A stretch of DNA of 64,000 bases, from positions 106,001 to 170,000 of the forward strand of contig JACVVK020000191.1 in the NCBI GenBank assembly GCA_018292915.2, given 5' to 3'. Under the pieces are notes generated by a model, which searched no databases, was not told the DNA's origin, and was given only the letters and a program-made list of their open reading frames with translations. Position numbers and translations under genes: made by a program. Positions 1-11,790 of this stretch are shown here, piece by piece (the first letter of the stretch is position 1; every line of letters begins with the position of its first letter). Source of the DNA: Batillaria attramentaria (lineage: Eukaryota; Mollusca; Gastropoda; Batillariidae).

Positions 1-321
1 GTCTTGCTGAATGAAAAGCCACAGCTGCCAGAAGAGGCACGAAAAACATTAGAGCTACATAATCGTTCTGTCCAAAAAGCAGAAACGTTTGTTAACTCAT
101 GTTTGTCGCACAGTAAGTTTTGGTTGCGTTCGTTTATAGTAACTGAATGGTCAAAGTTATGTGAGCCTTTAGGATTTTTGTCGTTCCACATTAGAATTAT
201 TATTTAACAGAGTTGTCGGTTTTCACAGATCTTCAATGCTGCACGTGCAAGCTTTGCCAGCAAAGAGGAAAAGGAGTTGCTGCTATCGGACTTGAAGTCT
301 GCTTACGGAGACTACTAGCTC
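1..321 (+). CDS. 3' end of an unidentified gene (two exons, partial)
   Basis: The window opens inside an exon readable as VLLNEKPQLPEEARKTLELH and onward to about base 90-112. A second exon from about 229 reads IFNAARASFASKEEKELLLS, continues DLKSAYGDY and stops at TAG 319-321. Both stretches are charged, helix-like and protein-like, and look like the C-terminal end of a larger protein. The acceptor TTTTCACAG ends at 228. The best-looking donor is GTAAGT at 113, but it leaves phase 1 whereas the second exon reads in phase 0; the weaker GTTAAC donor at 91 would keep the frame. I do not recognise the family. The 5' part of the gene lies outside the window. The exons are supported by codon texture and splice sites only. 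Confidence 0.42.
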
Positions 322-424
322 CCCATGACACAGACACTGTCTGGATCCCGCTCCACTGTCTCACTGGGGAGACATCGTGCACACCATGCTTTGTCCCAGC
401 TGATCTGAACAATACAATAGTTAC

Positions 425-722
425 CACTGACGGGAATTCAGGGAATCATTGCTATACATCAAACATGTCGGCTGCAATAGAGGACCGCATGTCCTCCAGA
501 AATATGCAGTATTGGACTTCATTTGTTAGGCTACGTTCTTTTTTTAGTTAGTGCTGACGGAAACACAGGGAATCGTTAGTTAGTGCTGACGGAAACACAG
601 GGAATCGTTAGTTAGTGCTGACGGAAACACAGGGAATCGTTAGTTAGTGCTGACGGAAACACAGGGAATCGTTGCCAAACAGCAATAATATGTCGGCTGA
701 AATAGAGGACCGCAAGTCTTCC
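425..722. repeat. 32-bp minisatellite inside a larger degenerate duplication
   Basis: Four near-identical 32-bp units fill 545-672 (core GTGCTGACGGAAACACAGGG). The flanking segment 425-500 resembles 645-722: both run from a CTGACGG..CAGGGAATC motif into ATGTCGGCTG..ATAGAGGACCGCA, so the minisatellite grew inside one half of an older duplication. It lies just 3' of the upstream gene's stop and may be in its 3' UTR. Confidence 0.8.
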
Positions 723-1755
723 TCACATATAGAGCATTGAACTTTGTTTGATATGGTCTCTTTATCAGCCCGAAAGTTGTTCGACAAATTGAGAGCCTTA
801 CATATATATGTATGTGTGTTTGAGTGTTACAGTTTTATAAACAGAGACTGGTACAGTATATACATCGTGCTCACAGATCTTCCGTCTTCCACTTTGACCG
901 TCCTAAAGCATCTTGAATTCAATACCGTTTGTAACATTCCTTTGAGGCAGGCAGGGTTTTCTTTCTGAGGATGTCATCCAAATGAGCATTGACAATGTTC
1001 TTGCATTTTAGTGTTCATGTTATTCGGAAGTCAAACTTGTTTGTTATAGAGTTTAATAATTACATTGACCTCAATTGAACATTCTTATACCAAATGTGCT
1101 AGTTTCCTTTGTGATATACATTAATAGGACAGCCGGTTAATAAGCTGGTATTTTGAAGTTGTTTTTATTTATTTTTTGCCAGACGTGTTGTGTTTCGCTC
1201 TGGAAAGTACATGATTTTGTGGTCTGTTTGGAACCTGATTAAAACGACACGTTTAATGATATCCAAGTGTATGTGCCTGTGGTCTCTTTGGTGCCCGATT
1301 TAAGAGAGAGAGAGGGGGGGGGGGGGGAGAAAATGTTTGAGGGGTCGATCTTATTGCTGTGGTGTATTGTAAAGTACCCGATTGTACCTTCAGCACACGT
1401 TGACAGTCGTGACAAATGCTGTACAACGGCATCACACTCGTCACAAAACCTAATCGTGGAGGATTCGAGCTTTCTCGTGGTGTGGCCTGTGTCGTGAGTG
1501 AGGTCAGGTAACAGATCCGGCGGGCGAATCGTGGCAGTTACACATTTTCCTACTGCCATGTTAGTCCGTTACAAGAATGCAATGTTTGGTGTATCATTTT
1601 CACTGAATCGAAATATGATCTCACCGTCTTAAGGAATATGAAATCCCAAAAGCATACAATGATGTATTCCCCGTGCATGACTTGCGACAGACAAAACTGC
1701 ATTGACTAGAAGTCGAAACATCTTGACATATTGGTTGTTGGTTTGTTATAACGTG

Positions 1756-1791
<36 letters not shown>

Positions 1792-3265
1792 CCACTTTCG
1801 GGCGTCATGAATCATGACAGAGTCAGTTAACGAAGGAGCAGCCAGCACAGCTTTATTCATCACGACAACCATGGAGACACAATGAGCGGCTAACAAGAAG
1901 ACGTTACCAGGGAAGCGTAGACTGCCACAGACAGCTTCATATTGATTTTTGGGTAGATGACCAGCCCTCAGGGCACTTCTTGCGCGTACAGTGTTTAAAA
2001 ACCTCCCTGCACATCATTACTCGCGGCACGCCACCGCATTGCTCTTTTCGCTCTAGCCATTTCTGGCACGAGTCAAGGCACATCCGATTGTCCACCGTAG
2101 CAGTCACCGTTGAAAACATTCGAGAATGTCATTGTTTCCGCTGTGGACGCCATCAGTCGGAGCGTATCACCGCTTTGCATTAACTACTTTGCAGCTGGCT
2201 AGAGAACTTCAGCGTACTTGTAACTCCAGCCCTGTTTACTGTCCTTGACTGTAATATATCTGAATCCCATTCATCCATTTAAATCAAATTTACAGTGATG
2301 ATATGTCATTGTAAGAGTGTGACAAACAAGAGTCGTGCCGTATTCGGGTTTTCTGTGTCTGTGTGTGTGTGCGTGTGTGTGACCGGATGCAGAATCTCTG
2401 AAACCCTGATGATGGGTCGCCTCAATCAAAGTCAATGGGTGAGAGCGCGTGACAAGAACAAGAATCGCGGCTTAGCTACGACCTGATGGCAGCCACGAAA
2501 CTTCTCTGTGGCTGGGTGAAAACCGTTTGATCGAACTGAGCCAATTTGATGTGATGAAATTCCTTTAATGAGAGGGCCGGCGATAAAGTCAAGGTCTGGG
2601 CACCTGTGAGGGAGGAAAGGCATCGTATTGCCTAGTAATCTAGCCGTCAGTTAAGACGTGTTGATATTTCTAATGTCACCAGGGTAGATTCGCACGTACT
2701 GCACGTTCTGGTGCGTTGGCCTTCACCAGTCAACGCAGACTCGCCGTGTCATCTGCTGCTTCATCATGCAGTTTCGCAAAGTTACAATTGATTGAAAACA
2801 GTTCGTTTTGGACGTACTTCACGCACAATTCCGATAGGCCGAGAGGTATCCATGAGTCATGGTAAAAAAAAACTTACCGTTTTTACATGCCAACCTAATC
2901 GACAAAATAATAATCCACCCGTATTAGCCGAAGGATAAAGTGTCTGACTTTTTATTGGGTGCAAAAAGGACATCGACACTGTTCAGTCTAGTTGTCTGGG
3001 ATTCTTTTCAGCTGTGTATGGCTAATGACCACGAGTCCAAATGCTTCTCTTGATTTTTTTCTTCTCGTCACGGTGGAATTATACGACCCATCCAAACAGG
3101 AGTGGGCCTATTCCGGATCTCGGGCTAAAGTGAACGCTCCCCACAACGCGCCAAAATGTGCTCTGTTTGAACCAGGAAAAAATTGTCGTTTTCCATTCAA
3201 GGATTACTGGGTCCTGTAATGTTCTCATTGTCCGTCAGTGTCATACTGTCCCGGCAGTAAGCTGA
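723..3265. other. No recognisable gene; simple repeats and one tiny Cys-rich ORF
   Basis: AT-rich sequence with a GA/G-run at 1302-1327, a (CT)n tract at 1757-1788 and a GT-rich stretch near 2357-2382. On the minus strand 2119-1937 reads as a 60-codon ORF with seven cysteines (C..C, C, C, C, C..C spacing) after an in-frame upstream stop. It has no signal peptide and no family I know, so I do not call it a gene. The rest shows nothing I can support. Confidence 0.5.
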
Positions 3266-3813
3266 TTACACTAGACTCAGTAGCAGGTAATACATAGTCT
3301 GCAGTCCCAACAGGATGAAGACGAAATTGTGGATGGAGATCCCTAGACACAGCGACACGAAGACAAAGAGACATATGAAAAACACCCATTCTTGTCCACT
3401 GACATGCACGCACGAGTGTCGCCTAGCAACGACTTCCCAGTCCGGGATGGAGCCCTGTGATGTCCGCGCTGACACTGAGGGCGTACAGCTGCCTGAGGGT
3501 GACAGGGGCAAGTCAAAGGGTCGCTGTAGACGTGCCGCCGGCAAACTGTCGCACGCGCCAAACGCCGAGTCGCAGACTGTGGGCAGCAAAGGAAATCGGA
3601 ACTCGATATCACAGACTGAGTTTCGTTTCCTGACAGTGACGTGCCGAATGTCAAATGCGTCCCGATGGCGTAGTGGTGGAGCGGCGTGCGTGAAAGTCGT
3701 ACGGCCCACGGCCAGGTCGTCCTTCGCGTAACTCTCCTGTAACTGTCGGTGCAGTGCGCGCCCCTCCTCGCCCTCCCCCTCCTCCCGACTCTCGTCTAGG
3801 CATCCGGTAGATA
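3266..3813 (-). CDS. Last coding exon of an unrecognised membrane protein gene
   Basis: Minus-strand exon. The acceptor CGGCAG lies just upstream of 3813, the reading frame enters with two bases (phase 1 before it), and it ends at TAA 3268-3266. The roughly 180 codons are GC-rich and protein-like, start acidic (EEGEGEEG), and end in a very hydrophobic segment (WVFFICLFVFVSLCLGISI then FVFILLGLQTMYYLLLSLV) with no cytosolic tail. That fits a tail-anchored or double-spanning C terminus. The phase matches the donor of the exon at 5047-4817, so the two are very likely consecutive. I do not recognise the protein. Base composition differs clearly from the AT-rich surroundings. Confidence 0.55.
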
Positions 3814-4064
3814 CTGCCGACAAAATGACAAGAGGCGTGAATTATATTGAATAAATGAGTTAATCTGACGGTTAGCTGTTCTGTTGCACGCATGTGTACA
3901 TGCATGTGGAATTGATAGGGTGAAACACGCCCTCGAGTAACCCTCGACCGATTACTATCATGATAGTTACCACCATACACACTCAAGTTGACTTTTGCAC
4001 AATAGCAGGAGAGGGTAGGGTGGGAGATGGGGGGGGGGGTTAACGTCCTTTTTCTATCACATAA

Positions 4065-4135
4065 GGGTAATATAAAAGACGGGGCAACTCGAAATGCCGG
4101 CACAATTATTTAACCCTAACTGAACCGGAATTCGA
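4065..4135 (-). repeat. Fragment of tRNA-derived SINE (family of 8880-9075)
   Basis: The reverse complement carries the same TGGCC/GTGCCGGC..TTGCCCCGTCTTTTA body seen in the copies at 8880-9075 and 44430-44540. It lacks the tRNA-like head and is diverged. Confidence 0.5.
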
Positions 4136-4816
4136 TCTCGCTCGGCCCGAGCATTTGAAGTCCAACACTCTGTCGCTCGGCTGTCCCGGCTTTCCCCAAG
4201 AGGAGTGATTTTTTTTTTTTTTAAAGACTTAAAGTATTGAATTGACTACACTCATCGTTTTGTTGGTACATGTGTCTTGGCCATGACACGCACAACAGTA
4301 TGTATACACAGTCAGTGCAGCTAGTAGGGTCACCTCGGATCTCGTCAATGAGGTGTGCGAACAAGTCTCTGAATGGTCAGTCGGTCATATTCCAGGGTTC
4401 ATCTCTGCGCTTATTTTAGTTGTTTAGCTTTTACTAGTCTACTGTCGCTGTAAGTGAGTATGGTTGACACACTCAGTGATAAGTGAAGCTTAGGAAGCGC
4501 CAGGGAAAAGCGTTTTGTTTCGTAGTTCCATCAGTCCGTTCAAGCTCCCGTGACCGTAAGCGGCCTTAATGTGGTCTGAAAACGAAGAATACAAAACAAG
4601 TTGTATTCCTATTCTCATGACTATACTTGTTGCGCCGCCGCTTACGCCCGCCGAGCAAACCGTCCTCAAACTCGTAGATGAAGCCGGAACCGGTTGAGAA
4701 ATCTAATTTGTTGGTACTTCTAAAGTCACGTCAGCACGTAATACTGCTGTGATCTCACGTACTAGTGTTCTAAAGTTTACTGTTCTTCTGTAAAGTGGTC
4801 TATTGACTCGACTGAC

Positions 4817-5047
4817 CTCTGCGCGGCTGACAAGAGTCTGCACACGCCCAGTCTCCTAGAAATGTAGGCCATGCGTATCTGTCGGAGAGCGTTAGACTGG
4901 AGTAGTAATGGGCCAGAGGGGAAGGAGGGCAGCGGGCAGTCTCTTCAGCAGCGCGCTCCTCTTCCTCCACTTTCTCCACTATAGTCTGGAAAGACAAGGG
5001 CGAGGGAGGGGGCCCTGGTGATGTCATGAAGTCTGGCACGTGAGGTG
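4817..5047 (-). CDS. Internal exon of the same unrecognised minus-strand gene
   Basis: The acceptor TTTTGTTTCAG ends at 5048 on the minus strand. The exon reads PHVPDFMTSPGPPPSPLSFQ, then a Glu-rich helix (EKVEEEERAAEE), and reaches a donor AGAG/GTCAGT at 4817. Entry uses two bases and exit leaves one base, which joins the two-base entry of the 3813-3266 exon to give an uninterrupted frame. Pro-rich followed by an acidic coiled-coil-like segment suggests a flexible cytosolic linker before the hydrophobic tail. Function unknown. Confidence 0.5.
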
Positions 5048-5218
5048 CTGAAACAAAACGTCAGGCAGTCTTTAAGCTGAATAATAATAAGAGAACTTTA
5101 ATGTTCCACAATGGGAAACTTGTCTCTGACACACCAAGAAACAACTTAACATTAGCAACAAAACCAATGAAAGTGAAAGCATGAAAAAAATGGTGACGGA
5201 TGAAGTTATAGGTCCACC

Positions 5219-5297
5219 TTCCCTTGGCATATTCCTGTGCTCGCAAATCGTCCAGTAAGCTCGTCGCGGCCGAAACCGCAAGACGTTGCTATTGTGG
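5219..5297 (-). CDS. Candidate small exon of the minus-strand gene
   Basis: Minus-strand reading from acceptor CACAATAG (exon from about 5297) gives QRLAVSAATSLLDDLRAQEY and AKGR before a possible GTGGAC donor near 5218. It enters in phase 0, which matches the exit of the 6255-6078 exon, and the texture is convincingly coding. It exits in phase 2, whereas the 5047 exon needs phase 1, so either the donor is misplaced or another exon intervenes. Weak but worth recording. Confidence 0.3.
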
Positions 5298-5437
5298 GCG
5301 GACCGGCATGAACTTGAGAATTAGTACCTAATTTACTGTCTCCGCGGTTGATCAAAGTAAGTAGAGGTTACCTTCCACGCACAGAAAACAAGAACAGATA
5401 CCGACAACAAGTGTTGAGTGGTCGATCACGTGTCTGA

Positions 5438-5441
<4 letters not shown>

Positions 5442-5486
<45 letters not shown>

Positions 5487-5489
5487 GTG

Positions 5490-5548
<59 letters not shown>
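5442..5548. repeat. (CA)n microsatellite
   Basis: About 100 bp of CA dinucleotide, interrupted once by CGTGG near 5487-5491. Confidence 0.97.
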
Positions 5549-5550
<2 letters not shown>

Positions 5551-6077
5551 AGGAAGTCACATCGATCAGTTCTAGATATCGGATATACACGAAGATGTCA
5601 TACTTTAGAAATAGTTCAATCAAAGAGTAGAGTCTACAGAAAAACACAATACGCCACTGCCACCTGTCTATGTACCAACTGTAAATCGGGTAACTTCTGG
5701 TCACGAGGCTTTCAAAATCGACAAACAAAAAAAACACATCTAAGTCAGGTTTCCTTTGTCACAATCGTTGTTTCCCTCTTGATGCAGTTCAAATTGAGAG
5801 GCAGTTTTCTCCTTGTGACCCTGTGTTGGTGGATGCGGTCGCAAGATTCCTGCAAGATTATGTCTGCATGTACGTGCACGCCAAATAAACTCTGTTTTGT
5901 GTCATGTCTTTTTTTTTTCTTTTTTTAAAGGCAGTTCGTATTACGAGTTCAAGCCGGCTGGGCCCGGCAAAATCAGTTCAGTCCTACTGACTCGTATTGG
6001 CATATATGCGAGGTAGCCTTACATCGATTTTGATCACTGAGTGACACGCTGTCGAGTGAGAAAATTCGCTCGCCTAC

Positions 6078-6255
6078 CTGAGCCTTTCTTATTTCCTGAG
6101 TAGCTTCCGTAGTCGTGACACCACCTGAGCCGGCAGTAGAGTCAAACGACACACGATGTGCTGCCACAGACTGAAGCCTGGAAATGGTTGGCAGGTCTTG
6201 CAGACCAAACCCTAACTCCAAGAAGTCAGATAGACACGTCCGCACGTCTTGTGTG
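6078..6255 (-). CDS. Candidate upstream exon of the minus-strand gene
   Basis: Minus-strand ORF reading VRTCLSDFLELGFGLQDLPT followed by SRLQSVAAHRVSFDSTAGSG and ending ..EIRKAQ at a consensus donor CAG/GTAGGC (exon end 6078). An in-frame TGA lies at about 6262, so the exon must start after it, probably at the AAG near 6255. The exit is phase 0. Protein-like but not recognised; it probably belongs to the gene whose last exon is 3813-3266. Confidence 0.4.
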
Positions 6256-6261
6256 ACAGGT

Positions 6262-8400
6262 CATCAAGTGATCAAGCTCAGATTTGCGCCAGTGTGGCAG
6301 TGCGAGATGGTGCCAGAGCGCGTGCTTGCTGGAAACACGGTGGGAGGACAGGGCACCACGCACTTCGCCAGCCACGCGACGAGATTCCGCCACTTAACTG
6401 CCACCATCACACCCGCCTCGTTACTTGGGCATCTCGTTCTAAGACCGTCTGTCAGCACCTTTGTCATCTAAGCAGACGCCCCCCGCTCCGCTCCACCCCC
6501 ACCTTAGGCACACACCTCCCCTACTACCACCACCACCATCCCCCCCCCCCCACACACACACACCCAAAAAAAACCAAAAAAAAACAACCACTAACACACA
6601 AAAAACAACAACAATGAAAAACAAAAAACGAAACAAACAACAACACAAATCAGCACCGTCACAATGAAAAAGAAACGGTTGCTCTTTGGCCGTTGCTGGG
6701 ATCATTATGTAGCAATGTTATACATGACTGGAAATCAGTCAGTGCAGCTGACGAGTGAAATGACCAACTGAAAACAAAAATTGCACTGCCAGTCTTTCTA
6801 GTAACTTGAAGTCGCACAGTTTAACTTTAGTTAGCATTGTATAAAACGTACGCGTGCGTCAAAACATGCATTAGCATGCTGTCATGGAGACCAAACCCGT
6901 GATGAGAGATGCCCAATGGAAAACTAGCAAATGATGTTACATTACATCAAATGTCTCTCAGTAAATGTCCGTATGATATTGCTATTTTCTTATTATGTAA
7001 TTACTTCAGTCCTTATCTGGCAGATTATTTATTTGCCCAGACTAATGATTCGTTATTACTTATTCATGTATTTAGTTTTATTTAGTTCAGTTTCTGTGAC
7101 GCGCCTTGAGCTCCTCGGAGATTAGAAACTATACAAATCCTCATGATTATTATTCTTATACATGGGCCTATTATTGTATGCGGCCAGATACAACCAGCAC
7201 TATTTAGTCATTTATTTTCACACAGGAAAAAGACCATCACGGCATTCTACATTTCAATTCGTTAGTCCTGATAAACAGACAATGATCAGTAAAAATGTAT
7301 CAGTTCAGCAGTGTAAAAAAGCAGTACATATATTCGTTCATTCATTCATTCTCCTACTGTACCCCAACCCCTCCCCTTGCTTCCAGCTGTGGCCAAATAC
7401 GTTGTGCTGGCCTTTTTCTCATGTTGCGCGTGGGTAACATAATTTACAGGGTTGAAGTACAGCTGACCTTGAAGCTCAGTCCCATACTCTACAGCCTTCT
7501 CGAGGTTGCCCGTTTGGTCCAGCAGACACTAATTATGGCAATTTCCTGCCTTTACTGCAGCAGCTAGACAAACATAAGACATTCTTATCTATTAAGGACA
7601 AATACAAGCAAGGAAGGACGGAAGAATTTGACATTTGAAGTCAATTGGTTAATTTCTGTGTGGCGAGTTATGTCTGCTTATGAACGCTGTGCATGCACAG
7701 AGGCGTGTTCTCCGTAGGGATCCTATGCTCGAAGCATTCCGTGCCCAGTTGGACAATCCCCTACAAAATATGATTAGACCAGTAAACGGCTTTCCCTGAG
7801 ATGAGTGCTTACTTAATTACCCTCTCTCATACAGCAGTGAAAGGCAACTTGAAAACTCAGACAGCACTTGGAATATTATTATTAACCAATTTCCACGCTT
7901 GTCACGATGCTGTAGGCGGAATTGTCCGTTGTAAGCTTGAACTGAAATGTCTGAAAATGTCGCGTTGGAGACAGAACTAACTGACGCGCACAAAACTCAG
8001 ACTGACTGAGCCACAACTTCAACCTCTTCTCCTCGTTACCTCTTATTGACATTTGGTATTAAGGGAAAGGCCATGGTCATTATCTGTCTCTCTCGCTGTG
8101 TGCAAATCGGGGATCTTGCCTGCAGACTTGATTGACGAGATGGCATCCAAGCACCAAGCAGACGTCATGCTGAGACCAAGGGAAGCACGGCCTAGCACTG
8201 CAGACGGGTGCAACACCAGTTACTTCTTACACTAAACATTCGTTTCTATACTAAACCAAGATTACACGATTTCCACTTTTTTTCCGACACTGGTTATTTG
8301 GTTGTCCAGTCGTAAAAAACGTACATGTAGATCCTGACGTCACGGTGTGGCTGCCCAGCGGAACAGAATCATTATGCCGCCTGAAAGCATTTCCAAGATT
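6262..8400. other. Intergenic stretch without a supported gene
   Basis: It contains an A/C-rich low-complexity tract (about 6540-6660) and a diverged fragment of the GTGCTGGCCTTTTTCTCATG SINE body near 7405-7430. No ORF has coding texture or splice context. Confidence 0.5.
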
Positions 8401-8404
8401 TGGT

Positions 8405-8640
8405 GACTGAAGAGGCGGTCGGTGGTTTAGTGGTTACGAATTCGCCACCAGTCCGAGAGGTTAGGTTCGAGTCCCATCCGGGACAAAGAATTTTTGCTTC
8501 TCATACGTGGCACCGTTCATTTGACCCGATCGTCTTGGGTCAAGTTCTCCCCGGGTACTCCGGCTTCCTCCCCCTTTGCTTTGGAAATGTCCCGGCCACA
8601 AAATTAAAAATAAATGCAATTCTAAATTCCGAAACTTAAA
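8405..8640 (+). repeat. tRNA-derived SINE
   Basis: It has a tRNA-like head with A box TGGTTTAGTGG at 8423-8433 and perfect B box GGTTCGAGTCC at 8464-8474, the internal RNA polymerase III promoter. A body containing CCGGGTACTCCGGCTTCCTC follows, with an A-rich 3' tail. It is not a functional tRNA: no cloverleaf acceptor pairing is evident and the body continues for about 150 bp. Confidence 0.75.
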
Positions 8641-8795
8641 TTGCTGAGCTGACCCTTCGCACGCGATTGTAATGTGTTCACGTCCAGTGTGTGAGAGAAC
8701 GCGTGTGATTCACATGAGTGTACGTGTCTGGGTTCCGCTCAGTCGCGGCGCTTGAGCCAGTTCAGGAAACTAGGTAACGCGCCTGCACAATACAC

Positions 8796-8797
8796 AG

Positions 8798-8830
<33 letters not shown>

Positions 8831-8848
8831 TCATCATTATTATTATTA
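8796..8848. repeat. (GTA)n / (TTA)n trinucleotide microsatellite
   Basis: A run of GTA units passes into ATC/ATT units, directly before the SINE at 8880. Such runs are often the tail of an inserted retroelement. Confidence 0.85.
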
Positions 8849-8879
8849 TAACTGAGGGGAGGCCTCGAGGTCTGTATGA

Positions 8880-9075
8880 CTGGGGGAGCCGTGATAGCCG
8901 AATGGCCCGTAAAGCGTTGGACTCCCAGTGCTCGGGTCGTGAGATCGATTCCCGGCTGGGACCAAATATTAATTTTGTGCTGGCCTTTTTCTCATTGCCC
9001 CGTCTTTAATATCACCCATACATGCTGGAAATGGACGCAAAACTCCCAAACACCCGCCCATGCACCCCTGTACGA
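8880..9075 (+). repeat. tRNA-derived SINE, second family
   Basis: A box-like TAGCCGAATGG at 8895-8905 and a B box-like GATCGATTCC near 8943-8952 are followed by a body containing TTTGTGCTGGCCTTTTTCTC. Related copies or fragments lie at 4065-4135 (-), 7383-7440 (+) and 44430-44540 (-), so the family is dispersed in this genome. Confidence 0.7.
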
Positions 9076-9147
9076 CTGAATTTGGATCCGCCTATGAGTT
9101 AATTGTACCCGTGCCTCAAGTCGATGCGCTCGGTGTGTCTACTAACT

Positions 9148-9339
9148 ACAACATTGAATAAGGGCAGCTAGGGTGTATTTTACGTAATCGGGGGCACCGA
9201 CTGAATTGGGAAATTATTTATACCACATTTCTTTGAGTTGAAAGTTGACATCGGCAATGCAAATGCTTCATGCGGCATCTCTGATGTGCTTTAGACTTCG
9301 CTTTGTCCACAGGCTTTGAGAAGTCAGCAGGTCCGTTTC

Positions 9340-9345
<6 letters not shown>
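9148..9345 (+). repeat. Dispersed repeat, paralogous to 41832-42010
   Basis: It shares GTGTATTTTACGTAAT, GGGGGCACCGA, a GCTTCATGCGG-type motif and AGGTCCGTTTCGAAG in the same order with 41832-42010. This copy lacks the hairpin half present at 41723. A (CA)n tract follows at 9343-9373. Confidence 0.8.
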
Positions 9346-9372
<27 letters not shown>

Positions 9373-10459
9373 GTATGTAATGGCCTTTTGTTCAACTCAA
9401 ATCAGTACGAGGAACAATATGATGGCCTCTTGCCCTAATATAACAAACTGTGGCTGACAACACCAGCTCCCAAAAAGACTGATCGTGACACTGCATCACG
9501 CTTATTTTAGATCACAGACAGTATGATTCCGGCCTGTGCTGGCTGGACTAATTTCCAAGAATACGCAACTTTCGGTTTCAGTTTCAAGTGATTTCCACGA
9601 GAACGCAGCTTTAGGTTACTTCGGCAGAGAGAGTCGAAACTTTCTGTAAAAAGCCGAAACTTTCATGGCTGTTTCGGCTAAATCGCCGAAGAAAAAAAAA
9701 ATCCTGGCAACATCACTGCACAGACAGACCACTACGGCAGACAGACTAGACCGGCATTGCATCACAGAAAAAACACAGATGGGCGAACGAAAAGAAACTG
9801 CATCTACAAAGTGCAACCGCATAACACCATTTGGCTACAGATAATGAGCCGATGTCAAAAGGTGCTCTCGGCTACACCATGCTTCTTTCAACTTGACTTC
9901 TGTAACTAATTACAGAACCTTTACATTGCCATTGGAGTACTCTTTGCTGATTTTAAAAGTAGAATAAATAAGAATAAAAAGCAAGAAAAACACAGACAAA
10001 ATATACATTGCGTAATTTTGGGGTGGCAAATTATTTACTAAAGCCGGTTAGTGCATTTCACTAGTGCTAAAGGTACCTTACTTTTCAGGGGTGCGCCAGA
10101 ATATGTCGGTATGATGCACTGATTCGCCGGGGTTGCCTAAGTAGAAATCACAATTTAAAACAAAAGTCTCCAACCGGTAAGATTAATAGCTACTGCTTGC
10201 AGAAAGACTAATAGCAAAAACAAACAAACAAAAAACCATGTTGATCACTGACTGAATCCGGCGCACGTGTAAGAGCCTCCAGGCGCATTGAAAATAACGG
10301 GACGTCTGTAATGGGCTCCTGAAACTGGTCTTGATGTCGCCTCAGGTTGAGATTTTCTCGCCAAGCTCAAGTTCGGATTCTTTTAGTTCATCAACGTCAG
10401 TCTCTCCTCCTCTCACTTTGAGTAAAAGCACTCAAATTCATTCTTCGCTTAAACCGTAG

Positions 10460-11390
10460 CACTATGTCAGCCATGGTATACGGCGAAAGTGGAAGTTTCC
10501 CACTCGAAGTGACCATCAAACTAGGCATGATACGCCTTTGGGCAGATTTAGTTTCGTCACAGTCCGATAAGTACTCTTCCAGAATGTACTCAGTCATAAA
10601 TGTGTTGCAGAATAATTCGGTTTATGCTTCTCCGTGGTTAAACCAGGTTAAACATATTCTTGTAGATGCAGGCCTGGAATGTGTCTGGGAGAGCCAGTCC
10701 TTCAGTAGTAAAAACTCACTGTGCACAGCGGTTCAAAAGCACCTCCAAGACACGTTCAGACAGCAATGGCGGACTGACCTCGAGAGTAGCTCGAAATGTC
10801 TACTGTATAAACACTACAAAGATGATATTGTAGTAGAACCTTCTACAAAACTCCTGCCAGAGCAGTACGCAGTAGCCCTTCTTAAATTCCGTTGCAGTAA
10901 CCATAAACTCCCTATTGAACAAGGCAGAAAACAAGGTATACCCAGAGAACAGCGACTGTGCAGAAAATGCGACATGACTGCAATAGGCGACGAATTTCAT
11001 TTAATTCTAGAATGTCCGGCGTTTCAAGAAGAGCGCAACAAGCACATACCACTTCGTTTCCTCAGAGTCAAATCGACGTACAATCTTTGTAAACTGTTGG
11101 GATCACAATCCAAACAAGTTGCCCTTGCTCTAGCAAAATTTTTGAAAGCGAGTAGGACGGTATAATGTGTGTGTGTGTGTGTGTGTGTGTTAGCTGTTTC
11201 AGAGGTTTCATAGATGGTTGCGCTGTCCGGTGTATAGATTATGTGTATGTTGTACATATAATTATCTTCTGTCGTATCGTTCTCTGTATAATTATGTGGT
11301 CTTGGTTTATTTGAATTTTCTTTTCTTTTTGTATCCTCCATACCCCAACAGGGGACAAAGGAAAATAAAATCTTGAAATCTTGAATCTTG
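10460..11390 (+). mobile_element. 5'-truncated non-LTR retrotransposon (LINE), 3' end
   Basis: An ORF at 10464-11165 (233 codons) encodes the C-terminal end of a LINE polyprotein. It has a CRKCD..GDEFHLILECPAF zinc-knuckle-like motif (C-x2-C..H..C) near residues 165-190, as seen downstream of reverse transcriptase in many invertebrate non-LTR elements. The RT catalytic region is missing, as expected for 5' truncation during target-primed reverse transcription. The 3' end carries a (GT)n tract at 11165-11190 and an AAAATAAAATCTTGAAATCT tail of short TCTTGAA repeats. The terminal ORF fragment is intact, so insertion may be fairly young. Confidence 0.75.
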
Positions 11391-11790
11391 AGATGGGGGG
11401 ATCGGGGATTGCCCAGCTGGTACTGGCACTGATGAAGGGTCGCATCAGTTTTACCGCTTTGCCCGGGTCATTCGTGGGTTCCGCGATTCCTACGTCCGGC
11501 CGGGTTCTATGTAAGTCCCTGGTCCGGCTTGGAGCATTTGTGGCCACAAGGACCTTCGTTCTACCCGCAGTAGCCCATGATGTCCCCTGGCTTGCTGGAG
11601 AAGGACTTGCGACCCAGCCAACCAGCCGCGCAGCCTCTTACGTGGCAAGCTGTCTCTCACACGTAACCAGAGTGTAAGAATCAGTGTGGCCTGTCCCGAG
11701 AAACGAGACTGACGCACATACAACTAATTCAAATAATAATAATAATGATAACAAAAATGTTGTTTATATAGCGCATGTTTATATTTATAC
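11391..11790 (+). repeat. Probable SINE/short retroelement with AAT-repeat tail
   Basis: A GC-richer block starts with a pol III A box-like TGCCCAGCTGGTA and ends in (AAT)n followed by TATAGCGCATGTTTATA, the kind of 3' tail seen again at 46020 and 59360. No clear B box, so the assignment is weak. Confidence 0.35.

Noticed and set aside
1937..2119. 60-codon Cys-rich minus-strand ORF as a secreted peptide
   Set aside because: It has no signal peptide, an in-frame stop directly upstream and no acceptor; it may be chance.
5352..5737. ORFs of alternating Cys-Val
   Set aside because: Translations of the (CA)n microsatellite.
8423..8474. tRNA gene with A and B boxes
   Set aside because: The boxes are good, but no acceptor stem pairing is seen and the sequence runs into a 150-bp SINE body with an A-rich tail.
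8895..8952. Second tRNA-like sequence
   Set aside because: It shares its downstream body with three dispersed copies, so it is a SINE head, not a tRNA gene.
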